Below, piece after piece: positions 26,301 through 35,563 of a stretch of DNA of 64,000 nt; the stretch's first letter is position 1; every line of letters begins with the position of its first letter. The translations under genes were made by a program, and so were the position numbers. Where the stretch lies: assembly GCA_905339155.1 (NCBI GenBank), contig CAJPFJ010000010.1:62001-126000 (forward strand), read 5' to 3'. Under the pieces are notes generated by a model. It was given only the letters and a program-made list of their open reading frames with translations. It ran no database searches and was not told the DNA's origin. The DNA is from Methanosarcinales archaeon (GTDB lineage Archaea; Halobacteriota; Methanosarcinia; Methanosarcinales; Methanoperedenaceae).

Positions 26301-26441
26301 TGTCTTGTCAAGCTGGGACATTACGCCGCCAATGCTTGGTCTTGATTCAATAAGATAAGTTTTAAAACCGCTGTCAGCAAGGTCAAGTGCTGCCTGTATT
26401 CCCGCTATTCCACCGCCAACTACCGCTACTGAGCCTTTCAT
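23382..26441 (-). CDS. hdrA: double-length HdrA fusion (two HdrA flavin modules and ferredoxins)
   Basis: A 1019-residue fusion. Residues 1 to about 425 form an HdrA FAD module beginning directly at VVGGGIAGIQAALDLADSGF, with CTGCGSCTEKCP and CGVCKKVCG inserted clusters. At about 440 a second complete HdrA starts with its N-terminal domain (IGVFVCHCGINIGSVVNV, SCTPRTHEPLFQ), followed by a second FAD domain (VLGGGVAGMTAALDIANNGY) and a C-terminal ferredoxin with CIGCGTCVTVCPYN and CKGCGSCAAACPAG. Standard HdrA is about 650 residues. Two flavin centres in one chain would replace an HdrA dimer. It overlaps hdrB by four bases. Confidence 0.9.
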   Translation of the reverse strand: MKGSVAVVGGGIAGIQAALDLADSGFKTYLIESRPSIGGVMSQLDKTFPTNDCAMCILSPKLVETARHPNIELLAYSDVKSITGKAGDFKVKVVNKARYVDETKCTGCGSCTEKCPSKVADEYNAGMSKRKSIYIPFAQAIPRVATIDAAHCIYLTKGKCGVCKKVCGPKAVDYEQKDKEVELDVGSVVLATGFKPFDPSILKQYRFDHPDVITALQFERLLSASGPTQGHVTKQTDGKVPKNIAFIQCVGSRNPRIDRKHCSSVCCMYATKESIIAKEHDPELNITIFHIDIRAYGKNFEEFYNRAQREYGIKYINSRPSEVTVGIDNSLSLKYEDFNTGDLVSKNFDMVVLSIGLDPADSTQALAKSSGIALDDFGNIATSIENPVETSVAGIYVCGVAQGPKDIPDTVAQASAAASKAAALLSPERGTLIKERKFPDEKKLSIEPHIGVFVCHCGINIGSVVNVPNVVEYAKTLPGVAHAQEMLYACSSDSQVTIKDAISKNDLNRVVVASCTPRTHEPLFQNTCREAGLNPYLFELANIREHCSWVHSKEKERATEKAKGIVQMAVAKSALFQPLYKQKVDLINKAVVLGGGVAGMTAALDIANNGYHVTLIEKEKELGGMLREMMELYDGKKPADVLKELIGKVSGNKNIKIINEAKLIKVEGYLGNFKGTILAGGKELPVDFGAAVVATGALNLEPSGLFEYGKDPRVVTQAQLEKMLGKSISAKNVTMIQCVGARSKEREYCGRTCCVDAVKNAIRIKKANSSTNVYVLYRDMRTYGIMEKLYETARDLGVVFIKYEPEKLPKVQNESVIVHDAMLNLDIELASDLIVLSTPLVAGENKEINELFKIPLDKNKFFLEAHPKLRPVDFATDGVFLCGSAQAPKLIEEAISQASAAASRACTILSRKFIETEGAISVVNEAKCIGCGTCVTVCPYNAPSLYDVTVKVEEVTYTTKKSKINAASCKGCGSCAAACPAGAITAQHFSSKEIGEAIDAFEKGVKSILIDKGFVEVTV

Positions 26442-27364
26442 TGTGCTGCCTCCGCTTCAACTGCTGTTGCTATTTTTGCCTCTACCTTTTTCTCAGCTGG
26501 TTTTTCTTTTCCGATGGATGCAATAAGTTTTGAAGCTGAAACCATGTTCTTATCCAGTTCAAGTTCTTTTTCGCCCAGATCCATCGCAAGTCCGATAAGC
26601 TGGGTAAAATAAAGCACTGGCATATCGATCACCGTGTTATGGGCTTTTTCGATCATTCCCTGCTGCCCGTCAAGCAGCATGTGGCACATTGGGCATGCAA
26701 CCACTATACAGTTAGCACCTCTGGCTTTTGCTTCGTCGAACAATTTCTTCGTGAGAATGAATGCATAATCCTGTTTGCTCATCAGAAGATTGCCGCCGCA
26801 ACATTTCGTTTTCTGGGTAAAAGGCAGACATTCGGCGCCTGTCGCCTTAATAATATCATCAAGGGATGTGGGATTTTCAGGATTATCGAATTTACATATC
26901 TCTGATGGACGTATAAGAAGGCAGCCGTAATATGGGACTGCTTTTATGCCATTCAGGGACTTTTTGAATTTCGTGGCAAGGGTTTCTGTTCCCAGGTCAT
27001 TTACAACGACATCCAGAAGATGTTTTATATTTACACCAGTATATTTTTCATCGAGCGCTTTTTCGATCTTTTCCCTGAAACCGCTATCCGTTTTCATGGC
27101 TTTATCAGCTCTTGAAAGATTATGCGAGCAAATGCTGCATGGGATGACAAGATCAAGACCTGTTTTTTGAGCCTTGAAATTATTTCGGGCAGATAAGCCC
27201 ATGGAGAGTTCCTTGTCAAAAATCGCCTCAAGCGCTCCGCAGCAGTTCCAGTCATCGATTTCTGTAAGCTCAATGCCAGCCGCTTTGCATATTGCCTTTG
27301 TGGATGCATCGTATTCGCGGGCTGTTCCGTGGAGCGTACATCCAGGATAATAAGCAAGCTTCAT
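26438..27364 (-). CDS. hdrB: heterodisulfide reductase subunit HdrB
   Basis: A 308-residue protein with two CCG domains that bind the noncubane 4Fe-4S clusters where disulfide substrates are reduced. The first has YYPGCTLHGTAREYD, CCGALEAIF and PCSICSHNL; the second YYGCLLIRP, KCCGGNLLMS and VACPMCHMLL. The last 35 residues are an Ala/Lys/Glu-rich extension not needed for the fold. It follows hdrC with a four-base overlap. The substrate in this operon need not be CoM-S-S-CoB; related complexes act on other thiols. Confidence 0.9.
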   Translation of the reverse strand: MKLAYYPGCTLHGTAREYDASTKAICKAAGIELTEIDDWNCCGALEAIFDKELSMGLSARNNFKAQKTGLDLVIPCSICSHNLSRADKAMKTDSGFREKIEKALDEKYTGVNIKHLLDVVVNDLGTETLATKFKKSLNGIKAVPYYGCLLIRPSEICKFDNPENPTSLDDIIKATGAECLPFTQKTKCCGGNLLMSKQDYAFILTKKLFDEAKARGANCIVVACPMCHMLLDGQQGMIEKAHNTVIDMPVLYFTQLIGLAMDLGEKELELDKNMVSASKLIASIGKEKPAEKKVEAKIATAVEAEAAQ

Positions 27365-27927
27365 TTTTCCACTCCCTCAAATATGCGCTTGATCTCGCCT
27401 TTTCCTTTTATCGTATGCGGCAGGATGCTTAATTTCCCTTTTTTCCACAATTCAAGACCCATTGGAGCATAACCGATCGCTCCACCTATACCTTTTGTCT
27501 TTAGCATGAACGTGCCGCTCACACCTGCTTCATACCATTTTCCGTTCTTCTTGACCGAGTCGATGAAAAGATGATCAAAAAGCGGTTTGTGATTAGTGAG
27601 CTTGATCTTGCCGGCTTTTGCCTCGCGCTGTGCGATCGCGCGTATGGCTCCAATGACTTCTGTAATTTTGACATCCTGCGGGCATCGTTCATAGCAGATA
27701 TAGCATGAAGCGCAAAGCCAGAGTGACTCATCAGAAAGCACTTCTTTTCTCATGCCAAGGATGGCTTTTCTAAGTATCATTCGCGGGTTGTAGGTTTTAT
27801 CGATTTCGGTGACCGGACATCCAACAGTACAGCCCGTGCAGTTGAAACATTTTTTAATATTCTCGCCGCCCGGTTCTCTGGATATTTCATATTTAAAATC
27901 CGGGTCAAGATCAGTTGATTTTATCAT
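27361..27927 (-). CDS. hdrC: heterodisulfide reductase subunit HdrC
   Basis: A 188-residue ferredoxin-like subunit that passes electrons from HdrA to HdrB. The two 4Fe-4S motifs are CFNCTGCTVGCPVTEI (about residue 28) and CASCYICYERCPQDV (about residue 72). The C-terminal region (GGAIGYAPMGLELWKKGKLS, then PHTIKGKGEIKRIF) is typical of HdrC. ATGA overlaps link it to genes on both sides. Confidence 0.9.
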   Translation of the reverse strand: MIKSTDLDPDFKYEISREPGGENIKKCFNCTGCTVGCPVTEIDKTYNPRMILRKAILGMRKEVLSDESLWLCASCYICYERCPQDVKITEVIGAIRAIAQREAKAGKIKLTNHKPLFDHLFIDSVKKNGKWYEAGVSGTFMLKTKGIGGAIGYAPMGLELWKKGKLSILPHTIKGKGEIKRIFEGVEK

Positions 27928-28952
27928 TTTCCCGCCTCCAGCTGCCGCGCAAGGAATACGCTTAAGTCCACAATATCAAGATCATACTTCTTTGTTGCAT
28001 CTTTTTCAGTTTTAAGGCAATTAAAATGCGCAAGGCACTTTGAACATGTTGTGATCAGGGTCTTTGCGCCTGTAGCTTCTGCTTCGTTCATGCGTGCAAT
28101 GCGAAGCGCCTTTGTCTGCTCGTTGCAGTTCATGAAATTACTTACTCCGCAGCACAGGGCATTTTGTTTTGAATGCTCCATCTCTTTTACGATCACGCCA
28201 TTTGCAGTGAGTGCATTTCGCGGTGCGTCATATACACCCATGTGCCTGCCAAGCCTGCATGGGTCATGGTAGGTAACTTGCTTATTGATCTTCATTCCAA
28301 GCTTATCATAGAGTTGCGATGTATGAACGACTTTTATTCCGAGGTCATAATCCTTCGAAAATGTGCGGTAACATTCTGCGCAGCTTGTGACAAGGGTATC
28401 AATGCCGCTTTCTTTGATAGATTTCTTATTATAATTCTTTAACCTATCGAAAACATCTTTTTTCCCTTGCCATAGAACATCATGACCACAGCATTTCATA
28501 TTCATGACCTGCGGTTTTATACCCAGTTTATCAAGAAGCTTGAGTGACGATGTGGTAATTTCCCCGAAATTGGTTTTTACATCGTGAAGGAACAGGTCGA
28601 GTGAGTCCACACATCCTGGAAAGAATCCATATTTCGAGTCTGATGTTTTATCGGGAATGTTCCCGTTCAGTTTTGAGCTCAATTCCGCCATTTCCGTAAA
28701 AACACCAAGATGAGCAATATCCAGGGGCTGTTTCCCATTCCTCTCTTCACGTATAAAGCCAAGGAAATCCACCTGCTGCGGGCATTCGATCGGACAGAGG
28801 CCGCATGTCAGGCATGTCCAGATGTCTTTTGTTTCAAGCCCATACACACTGGCATTATATATTGAACTGCGTGGTGAGGTCTTCGAAACCCGGCGCATTG
28901 GGCATATGGATGTGCATTTTCCGCATTGATAACAAGATTGTACGTTACTCAT
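27924..28952 (-). CDS. HdrD-like iron-sulfur protein (HdrC-HdrB type fusion), first gene of the operon
   Basis: A 342-residue protein. N-terminal ferredoxin motifs CYQCGKCTSICPMRR (residue 7 on) and CLTCGLCPIECPQQV are followed by two CCG domains: GFFPGCVDS, KCCGHDVLW, SCAECYRTF and then YHDPCRLGRHMG, LCCGVSNF, TTCSKCLAHF. This is the HdrD layout, so the operon has two separate sites of noncubane-cluster chemistry (this and HdrB). It may act on a second disulfide or receive electrons from one. No gene lies directly upstream on the same strand for 110 bases, so the operon promoter is expected there. Confidence 0.85.
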   Translation of the reverse strand: MSNVQSCYQCGKCTSICPMRRVSKTSPRSSIYNASVYGLETKDIWTCLTCGLCPIECPQQVDFLGFIREERNGKQPLDIAHLGVFTEMAELSSKLNGNIPDKTSDSKYGFFPGCVDSLDLFLHDVKTNFGEITTSSLKLLDKLGIKPQVMNMKCCGHDVLWQGKKDVFDRLKNYNKKSIKESGIDTLVTSCAECYRTFSKDYDLGIKVVHTSQLYDKLGMKINKQVTYHDPCRLGRHMGVYDAPRNALTANGVIVKEMEHSKQNALCCGVSNFMNCNEQTKALRIARMNEAEATGAKTLITTCSKCLAHFNCLKTEKDATKKYDLDIVDLSVFLARQLEAGK

Positions 28953-29063
28953 TTCGTATCCACCATCGTTAATTCTGGTTAAATGTTCATAAATTTCGAT
29001 AGAATTTCATCATCAATTAATACTTGAATTCATGAGGATACAATGTCAATCGATTTGTGTTCT

Positions 29064-29585
29064 TTATTTTTCCTGTTCAGTAGAGATCATACAAAAAGTA
29101 TCCTCTGCTTTTGCATTTGGATCTATAAGGCCAAGTAGTCGTTCGTCTTCAACATTGATTCTCTCATCAGTCTTGCTTTTGAATCCATATTTGCCGTAAT
29201 CGGTAAGAGTTGGTTTCCTCTTCATATAGTTCCCTTGTTTGAATTCAAAGGAAAAAGGAAGCACCCGTTCACATGCCTTTTTGACGCTATCCATTGCACG
29301 TTCATCATCAACTTCGACTAAAATCTCTCCGACCATTATGTGCAATTCGAAAGCACAATCTCCGACATGAATTATTTTTCTTTCAGGATGGTTTACATCT
29401 GTGCCAGTCCCGGGTCCACACATGACTTTTTTGGGAAGGCTTTTTCCATTAATGAGCATTCTGATCACACCTTTGACATGATCAATCTCGTTTAAGGTTT
29501 TTTCAACAGTTTCCGGTTGTAACAATCGAGCCGGGAATATTCTTATCTGTATGGGTTTATTCTTGGCTATTTTATCTTGAACCAT
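29064..29585 (-). CDS. mcrD: methyl-coenzyme M reductase operon protein D (McrD)
   Basis: A 173-residue McrD, an accessory protein of methyl-coenzyme M reductase thought to help assembly or activation. Family segments are IQIRIFPARLLQPETVEK, CGPGTGTDVNHPERK (glycine- and cysteine-containing loop) and FELHIMVGEILVEVDDE. GGAGG precedes the ATG. No mcrA, mcrB, mcrG or mcrC genes are next to it, so it is a stand-alone copy. It is the strongest single marker in the window that the host is a methane-metabolising archaeon. Confidence 0.9.
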   Translation of the reverse strand: MVQDKIAKNKPIQIRIFPARLLQPETVEKTLNEIDHVKGVIRMLINGKSLPKKVMCGPGTGTDVNHPERKIIHVGDCAFELHIMVGEILVEVDDERAMDSVKKACERVLPFSFEFKQGNYMKRKPTLTDYGKYGFKSKTDERINVEDERLLGLIDPNAKAEDTFCMISTEQEK

Positions 29586-29689
29586 TTTTTATCCTCCATT
29601 TCCTTCTATATTTTTATGATTTTATTTGGTTAATCGTATTATTTTTGGTGTTGAGCATTCAATTAATTTTAACTCACCGCTCACGAATA

Positions 29690-29713
29690 AACTTAACCAC
29701 TATAAACTATAAT
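29690..29713 (-). promoter_or_regulatory. recurrent AT-rich upstream motif, copy B (before mcrD)
   Basis: On the minus strand ATTATAGTTTATAGTGGTTA then AGTT, about 105 bases upstream of the mcrD start and pointing toward it. It differs from copy A at only a few positions. The surrounding 258-base spacer between mcrD and the end of cheW holds no gene. Confidence 0.45.
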
Positions 29714-29843
29714 AAAAATAGCTAATTCAATCTATATGTTATAGCAGTTAGATTTATCTGTTAAAAATATCAAGAACATGTGATTGAAAATATTCAAAAA
29801 TAACATGATAGGAGATTAAGAGTTGAATAAAAGATTGATTGGG

Positions 29844-30386
29844 TTAGCTGCAGTAACCCTGATTTAAATCAGCTTGTGCCTCCGCAACATCTGCCGATAT
29901 TTTACTGATATCATGGAGTTCATTTGCGCCAAGTATCTTATCAAGGTCAAGCAAGATAAGAAGCCTGTCTTCCATTTTGCCCACGCCGCGCACATATTCC
30001 GTGCCGATCTTATTTGCAATGACTGACGGTGCGGGTTCTACACTGCTTGAGGGAAGGCGGATGACCTCGCTCACGGAATCAACGATGAAGCCCATAACGG
30101 TCTCGCCGATATCCGCAACAATGATACGGGTGTTCTCATCCTGTTCCTTGCTCTTCATGCCCATTATCACATCAAGATTGATAACCACGATTATCCTGCC
30201 CCGAAGGTTTATTATTCCTTTCACATAGCCTGATGCCTGGGGTATCTTGGTGATATTGGTCATGCGGATGATCTCCTGCACGTTCATTATCTCCACGCCG
30301 AACTCTTCAGGGCCGATATTAAAAACGACGAGCTGGAGCTCGTCGCCTGATTTTTCTTTTGCGTCCTGGGGTTGTTGTTCTGCCAT
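29844..30386 (-). CDS. cheW: chemotaxis coupling protein CheW
   Basis: A 180-residue CheW that bridges chemoreceptors and the kinase CheA. Two SH3-like halves are visible: LQLVVFNIGPEEFGVEIMNV, VKGIINLRGRIIVVINL in the first, and VMGFIVDSVSEVIRLPSSSV, GVGKMEDRLLILLDLDKIL in the second. The last 20 residues are family-atypical. It lies eight bases after the chemoreceptor gene in the same direction. CheA and the other chemotaxis genes are not in the window. Confidence 0.92.
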   Translation of the reverse strand: MAEQQPQDAKEKSGDELQLVVFNIGPEEFGVEIMNVQEIIRMTNITKIPQASGYVKGIINLRGRIIVVINLDVIMGMKSKEQDENTRIIVADIGETVMGFIVDSVSEVIRLPSSSVEPAPSVIANKIGTEYVRGVGKMEDRLLILLDLDKILGANELHDISKISADVAEAQADLNQGYCS

Positions 30387-30394
30387 GATGCCAC

Positions 30395-32692
30395 CTATTT
30401 TATAAGGTCTCCAAGGCTTTCTCCCGGAGTGGATGGTCCCGGATTGTTCCTGGCTTCAACTTCTTTTTCTTTATTTGCCGCCTTGCCTTTTGAGGCTGGC
30501 TTTTTTTGCCCTTCTTTTACAGCTTTGTTTTCAAGAACCGGTTTATGCTCTATTCTTGAAGGTTCATGTACCTGTTTTACAGCCGTTGCTACAGTTTCAC
30601 CGATATTGAACTTACCCACTTCTGCCTGCAATTCATTGGACAATTTTGCAAGTTCCTGGGCTGCATTCACAAGCTGATCCATTGATGCCGACTGCTCTTC
30701 GGCAGCTGCTGAGGTTTCCTGTGTGCCCGCCGCTGATTCTTCGCTTATGGCCGAGACGTCCTCTACGGAAGCTGTGACTTCTTCGACTGAGGCTGACTGT
30801 TCTTCTGCCGCTGCCGCGATTTCCTGCACCATCGTGGCCACGTCCGCTGCGGCCTTGACTATCTGGTTGATCGCACCGACTGTTTCCTCAATGGTCTTTG
30901 CACCTTCACCTACTGTTTTTGTGCCCTGCTCCATTGTGGTCACGGCCTGCTTTGTACCCTGCTGGATATCTTTTATCAGGCCGGTGATCTGGTTTGCAGC
31001 GCCTCTTGATTCTTCCGCAAGTTTCCGGACTTCATCGGCAACTACCGCAAAACCCCTGCCGTGTTCTCCTGCACGGGCCGCTTCTATAGCTGCGTTTAAG
31101 GCCAGGAGGTTTGTCTGGTCTGCGATATTTGTTATCACGCCGATAATTTCTCCTATCTGCTGGGATTTGCCGTCAAGCTGTTTTATCACCGTTGCTGAAT
31201 TATCCACGGTTGACTGGATCTCAGACATCTTATTAGCAACATCGGCTGACATCTTTCCCACCTGCTGGGCTGTCGTGCTGGCAGCTGTCGCACCTTCTGC
31301 CGCTTTCTGGGAGTTCATTGCGACCTGCTGGACACTTTCTGACATCTCCTTCATGGCACGGCTAACTTCAGCCATCTTGGAGGCCTGAGAGCTTACGCCT
31401 GTGGCAATATCCTGGGTGGTATTTGAAATCTGGTCTGTTGAGGCTTTCATTTCCTCGCTTGATGCCGAGAGTTCCAGGGCAGTTGCAGAGACGGTATACG
31501 AAGTTCCCTGCACCTTTGCAACCAGGGAGCGAAGGTTAGCAAGCATAATCTTGAAGGATGAGGCAAGCTCGCCTATCTCATCGCCAGTATCTTTAATGTC
31601 AACGTCTTTTGTGAGATCACCGGTGCTTATCGCTTTTGCGCTGTCATGGAGACGTGTAACAGGTTTTGTGATCTTTCGGGTTATAACCAGGGCTACTGCA
31701 ACTCCCACAATTATGCCTAATGCGAGCAATAGTATAGAGTTGCGCTTCATTGCATTTTGTGTCGCAATTACGTCAGTACTTGCCTGCGCCATACTATCTT
31801 TCTCTTTTTCTATAAGCACATTAATCTCGCCCTGAAGAGCTGCCAGATCGGTAGCAGCAACCGTGCGCAGGTAGCTGACTGCCTGGAAGTTGTCTGGGCT
31901 CTGGCGAATTCTTATCATAGTATCAGGAAGCGGCGCGAACTCGCTAAGGGTCATGCCGAGCTCTTCTGTCATCCTCTTCTGCTCAGCCGTTGCTTCATTC
32001 AGTTTGGATTGAGCTACAAGCCTTGAGTAAGCATCCTCCACTTTCTTGGTAGATATTTCGTACTCTTTCAGGAATTTCGGATCGGCGTCTATTAAGTAGC
32101 CTCGTAGTCCCGAAATTCTGCGTCCCATGTTGCCCCGGACATCGGCTGCTGCCAGGAACGTGGTTTGTGTATATGAAGAGGGCGGTTTTGAAGCAAGCAG
32201 TGCAATAAGATCATCTATCTGCTTGTTGAACTTATCCACTACAGGTGTAGCTGTTTGTGCCAGGTAATGGGCAGCCCTGTTGTCCTCATCACTACGCCGC
32301 ATCTCGAACATTTTCGGAGGATGCCGCACGAACTTCTCTCTTGTCCTGCCTATCTTTTCAACCTGAGCTTTTCCTTCGGCATTGTCAGAATCCCTGAATA
32401 CATCTACAAGGTGGGCATACGCTTCATCTGCAATCTTAACCCCGGCCTCGTATTCACCTACGAATTTCTCATCTTTCGTGGCGAGGAATCCTCTGATTCC
32501 CTGTCCCTGCGTTGTATAGCCTATGAGCAAATCCTGCGATGCTATAATCGTCGGACTATTTACCTCTACAATTTCCGTGTTCTTATCGCTGAGCGTACCA
32601 AGCATGCTCAGCATCGACAGAACAAGAACCGCTGAGAGCGCAAGCAGAGCTGCAAAACCTCCGCCTATTTTTGTTCCTACGTTTGCTTTCAT
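30395..32692 (-). CDS. methyl-accepting chemotaxis protein with a four-helix sensor domain
   Basis: A 765-residue transmembrane receptor. TM1 is at about residues 12-34 and TM2 at about 318-336 ([19 protein letters not shown]); between them is a long helical sensor region with two similar repeats (KFLKEYE and [19 protein letters not shown] and [12 protein letters not shown]), suggesting a double four-helix bundle. A HAMP domain follows, then the signalling hairpin with the tip [20 protein letters not shown] and [21 protein letters not shown] Glu/Ala/Ser-rich segment near 620-690 resembles methylation helices. The ligand is unknown. It is co-transcribed with cheW. Confidence 0.9.
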   Translation of the reverse strand: MKANVGTKIGGGFAALLALSAVLVLSMLSMLGTLSDKNTEIVEVNSPTIIASQDLLIGYTTQGQGIRGFLATKDEKFVGEYEAGVKIADEAYAHLVDVFRDSDNAEGKAQVEKIGRTREKFVRHPPKMFEMRRSDEDNRAAHYLAQTATPVVDKFNKQIDDLIALLASKPPSSYTQTTFLAAADVRGNMGRRISGLRGYLIDADPKFLKEYEISTKKVEDAYSRLVAQSKLNEATAEQKRMTEELGMTLSEFAPLPDTMIRIRQSPDNFQAVSYLRTVAATDLAALQGEINVLIEKEKDSMAQASTDVIATQNAMKRNSILLLALGIIVGVAVALVITRKITKPVTRLHDSAKAISTGDLTKDVDIKDTGDEIGELASSFKIMLANLRSLVAKVQGTSYTVSATALELSASSEEMKASTDQISNTTQDIATGVSSQASKMAEVSRAMKEMSESVQQVAMNSQKAAEGATAASTTAQQVGKMSADVANKMSEIQSTVDNSATVIKQLDGKSQQIGEIIGVITNIADQTNLLALNAAIEAARAGEHGRGFAVVADEVRKLAEESRGAANQITGLIKDIQQGTKQAVTTMEQGTKTVGEGAKTIEETVGAINQIVKAAADVATMVQEIAAAAEEQSASVEEVTASVEDVSAISEESAAGTQETSAAAEEQSASMDQLVNAAQELAKLSNELQAEVGKFNIGETVATAVKQVHEPSRIEHKPVLENKAVKEGQKKPASKGKAANKEKEVEARNNPGPSTPGESLGDLIK

Positions 32693-32820
32693 GATTTTTA
32701 TTCCTCCAATCTGATTGAATTCCTTTACTTAATCCCGCTTTCATGCATTTGCCTTTTACTGCACGGTTTTCTGTGACACTGGGCAACGGGATGTAGTTAT
32801 TATGATGATAATAATGTATA

Positions 32821-32843
32821 AAGTTTATTACTATAAATAATAA
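32821..32843 (-). promoter_or_regulatory. recurrent AT-rich upstream motif, copy F (before the chemoreceptor)
   Basis: On the minus strand TTATTATTTATAGTAATAAA then CTT, about 130 bases upstream of the chemoreceptor start. It is the weakest match to the shared core (TTATAGTNNATAGYGRTTA) but has the same orientation toward its gene. It sits in a 334-base gene-free spacer that also holds the ATCTGCG repeat. Confidence 0.3.
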
Positions 32844-32964
32844 GTGAAATTACAAATTCAACTATAATATATATGGTAAATCAATTATACACCTGTATTC
32901 TATTACAACTTAGGGGTTACGGAAAAATAACAAAGTTAAATTTGTGGTTCAAAAATAATAAAAT

Positions 32965-32985
32965 ATCTGCGTTCATCTGCGGTTT
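32965..32985. repeat. ATCTGCGTTCATCTGCGG repeat unit
   Basis: The phrase ATCTGCGTTCATCTGCGG matches the left boundary of the palindromic element at 22826 but stands alone here, without its hairpins, 60 bases outside the left end of the insertion element. It may be a solo remnant of the same repeat family. Confidence 0.5.
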
Positions 32986-33026
32986 GTTTTTCAAAATTTG
33001 CCACTTTATTTTTCGTCAAACCCTTA

Positions 33027-33059
33027 CAGGTTGTCTCGATATTATTCTCACATAGGCAA
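33027..33059 (+). repeat. left terminal inverted repeat of the insertion element
   Basis: Starts CAGGTTGTCTCGATATTATT and ends CACATAGGCAA; pairs with 35564-35596 on the other strand with four mismatches. Confidence 0.8.
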
Positions 33060-33074
33060 CTTTTTGAAATCATT

Positions 33075-35429
33075 TTAAGCAGGTATAAATAATCGTATAT
33101 CAGAAAAATTTATGGGGCTCTTTGAGCTTTCCCATCCTTTTGACAAATGGTATAAGCCTGCACAGCATAAAATGAGTTCAGCCGAAACAAGAAGAAGGCC
33201 AGCTCCTTGTCTTTCAACTCTTGTATTGCTTCCTTCCATTATTCTCGATTTCCGTTTCATATAATTTGACCTCTCGACTGCAAGGCTTACATCATCAATA
33301 GGTATGTCTTTTTTACAAACATTAGCAAGTATCAGATATCCAAGGTCTTCCACAAGCTGGCGGACATTTACTCCCTCAACATACACATGCTTTTTCATTG
33401 CCATTACTCTTCCCAATGTTGGTTCTTCTCTTAGCAGCTTACCTACTTTATTCAGAAGCGGTATGTTTTTCCTCAGCCTTTTAAGCCTGCTTTTCCCTAA
33501 CTGCTTCTCCGGTTTATGATGTATCCTTCCTGCAGCAACAACACCATGACTCAGAAATACCATCCCAGCGGACACTCGGCTGGTAGTATGACCGTTCCCG
33601 CAATATAGCTGCACACTATCACCACAAAGCCTGGACCTGTGCCATGACCTCAACAATATTCATTCTGAATCAGTGGAACGATAATCACCTGAATATATCG
33701 GGGTCATATCAATAGCTACTGCCCTCAGATCGGCCATTCCAATTGTGTGGTATCTTCCATGGTATCCTGCCAGTATGCTCTCTTTCCTTCCTTCTATACC
33801 CGTTGTATCTATCACTACTGCTTCTACTTTTCTACCGCTTAACGTGTTTATACAGCGGTTGATAAATCTCAACTCAAGCCTTAAAGTCTCCTCTGTCATA
33901 TAGCGTTGAATAAAATATTGAAGGTTCCAGAATTGCTCTGAATCCCTGTATCGCAAGTTTCTGCCCAGGAAGCCGATAGCATTATAAAGCCTCTCCGCGA
34001 ACTCCTCTTCATTATATTCTATGGAGAAGATACCATCAGTCTGTCTTCTGAACATGCATTTGTGTTCATCAAACCAGTTCGGAATGGTCTGCCGCACATA
34101 GCGTGATACTTCATTGAGTACCTCAGAAAAATCTATCCATGAAGGTGGAAGAACATCTTCGTTCTTATCTTCATCAGTATAAACAATGGAATTATAAAAA
34201 GCCTCTATATTCACCGGAAAGATACCAGAGATCAACTGTTCGAGAACATTTGAATTAAGGAACTCGTCGTCTGGACTTATATTGACATTTTTTATCCTGG
34301 TTCCAAGATCCTGATAGTAGTAACTACTGTGGAAGGTTATTTTACCATGTCGTATGTAATTGATCAGATGGTCAATTGCAAGAAGTCTTGCAACCTCCTC
34401 ATTTCCATTGTCGATGGCTCCTATGAGATCGATATCTCTAGCAAGGGATTTCCTATCTTTCTCCCCCAATAGATGCCAATCACTTTTTCCCGTAGCCAAT
34501 TGGAAAAACAGCCTTCCTTCGTCATTGTGGAAATCTACAACCTCTTTCATGCCAACGATGAAATTCTCCAGAATCTGAGAAATCAAATCATAACTCTTTG
34601 AATATCTTCTTATGAGTTCCACTCTTGCTGTCGTTTCTTCATCCAGAAATGGATTTGAGATATTCTTGATCATTTCCATATCGAGTGATGACATCAAAAC
34701 CATCTCTTTCAAGCTATCCCGGATGGATTTCAAAGATTCTTTACGAAAATGGTTCTCCATTTTCTGTCGAGAAGCATTCATTGATTGTTGAATACGTCCC
34801 TTTCTATGAATAAGTTCAGCAATAAGCAGGTCGTTGCATTCTATAATAAAGGCATCCTGAATTTCGAAAATGAGTCTTTTCTGAATCTCTACTTGCTGAC
34901 CGTGTGGTATTGAAGTGAGGAGACTCGATAGATGTTTTCTTCGTGTCAGGATATGAGGGTAATAACTGATTGGATCGACGTCATATGTGGAAAAACATTC
35001 TTTCGCTTTTTCCAGACGGTCATAGATGGCAGCCAGGTCAGTTCCGCCATAACTCTTGAGACAATGAAAAGTGAAGATGTTAGATAACGAATTTCTTGCT
35101 TCTTCAACCGAATACTGAGGCGGTATTTTGATTTTATTGATCTTAAACCAATCAAGAGGATCTTCAAGAAGAGTTTGGTTTACCCAGCGATAGAAAGTAG
35201 AAGGAGGAATGGCTCTCTCGCCTCTGATTTTATGGACACTTTGTAAGTCAGAGAGTATATGGTTCTTGACTTCCTGAGGATTGGAATGGATGCGTTTTCT
35301 TATTTCTAAAAACTCGCTATGAGTTATACGGGACCGATACTTTCCTAAATAAATAAGGTTGGAGAAATCTTTATCCTCTTTTATCCATTTTGAAAGCTGT
35401 CTTCTGAGCCCGTGACCTGAAACACCCAT
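33075..35429 (-). pseudogene. transposase gene (Tn3-like), interrupted by an in-frame TGA and lacking a clear start
   Basis: Two open stretches, 35429-33660 (589 codons) and 33656-33075 (193 codons), lie in the same frame and are separated by one TGA at 33660-33662 and one further codon. Joined they would give a protein of about 784 residues. The part before the stop has VEAVVIDTTGIEGRKESIL and AVAIDMTPIYSGDYRS, with aspartates placed as in a DDE catalytic core. The part after continues with YCGNGHTTSRVSAGMVFLSH and basic helices. At the N-terminus a helix-turn-helix (TDISDLAKEMGVSGHGLRR) begins upstream of ATG 35429 without a start codon in frame. Both faults suggest an inactive copy. Confidence 0.72.
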
Positions 35430-35563
35430 TTCTTTGGCAAGGTCAGATATATCAGTGCCAAAGTAACCACCCTTCTCGTCTTAAAAGAGAACATAATCCC
35501 GCCGTATTCTCATGTATAAAACATGTCAATAGATTACTATCTGGGTTTAAATGTTTCTGAATG

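Noticed and set aside
33660-33662. TGA in the transposase as selenocysteine
   Set aside because: No selenocysteine context was recognised and the gene also lacks a proper start; decay is simpler.
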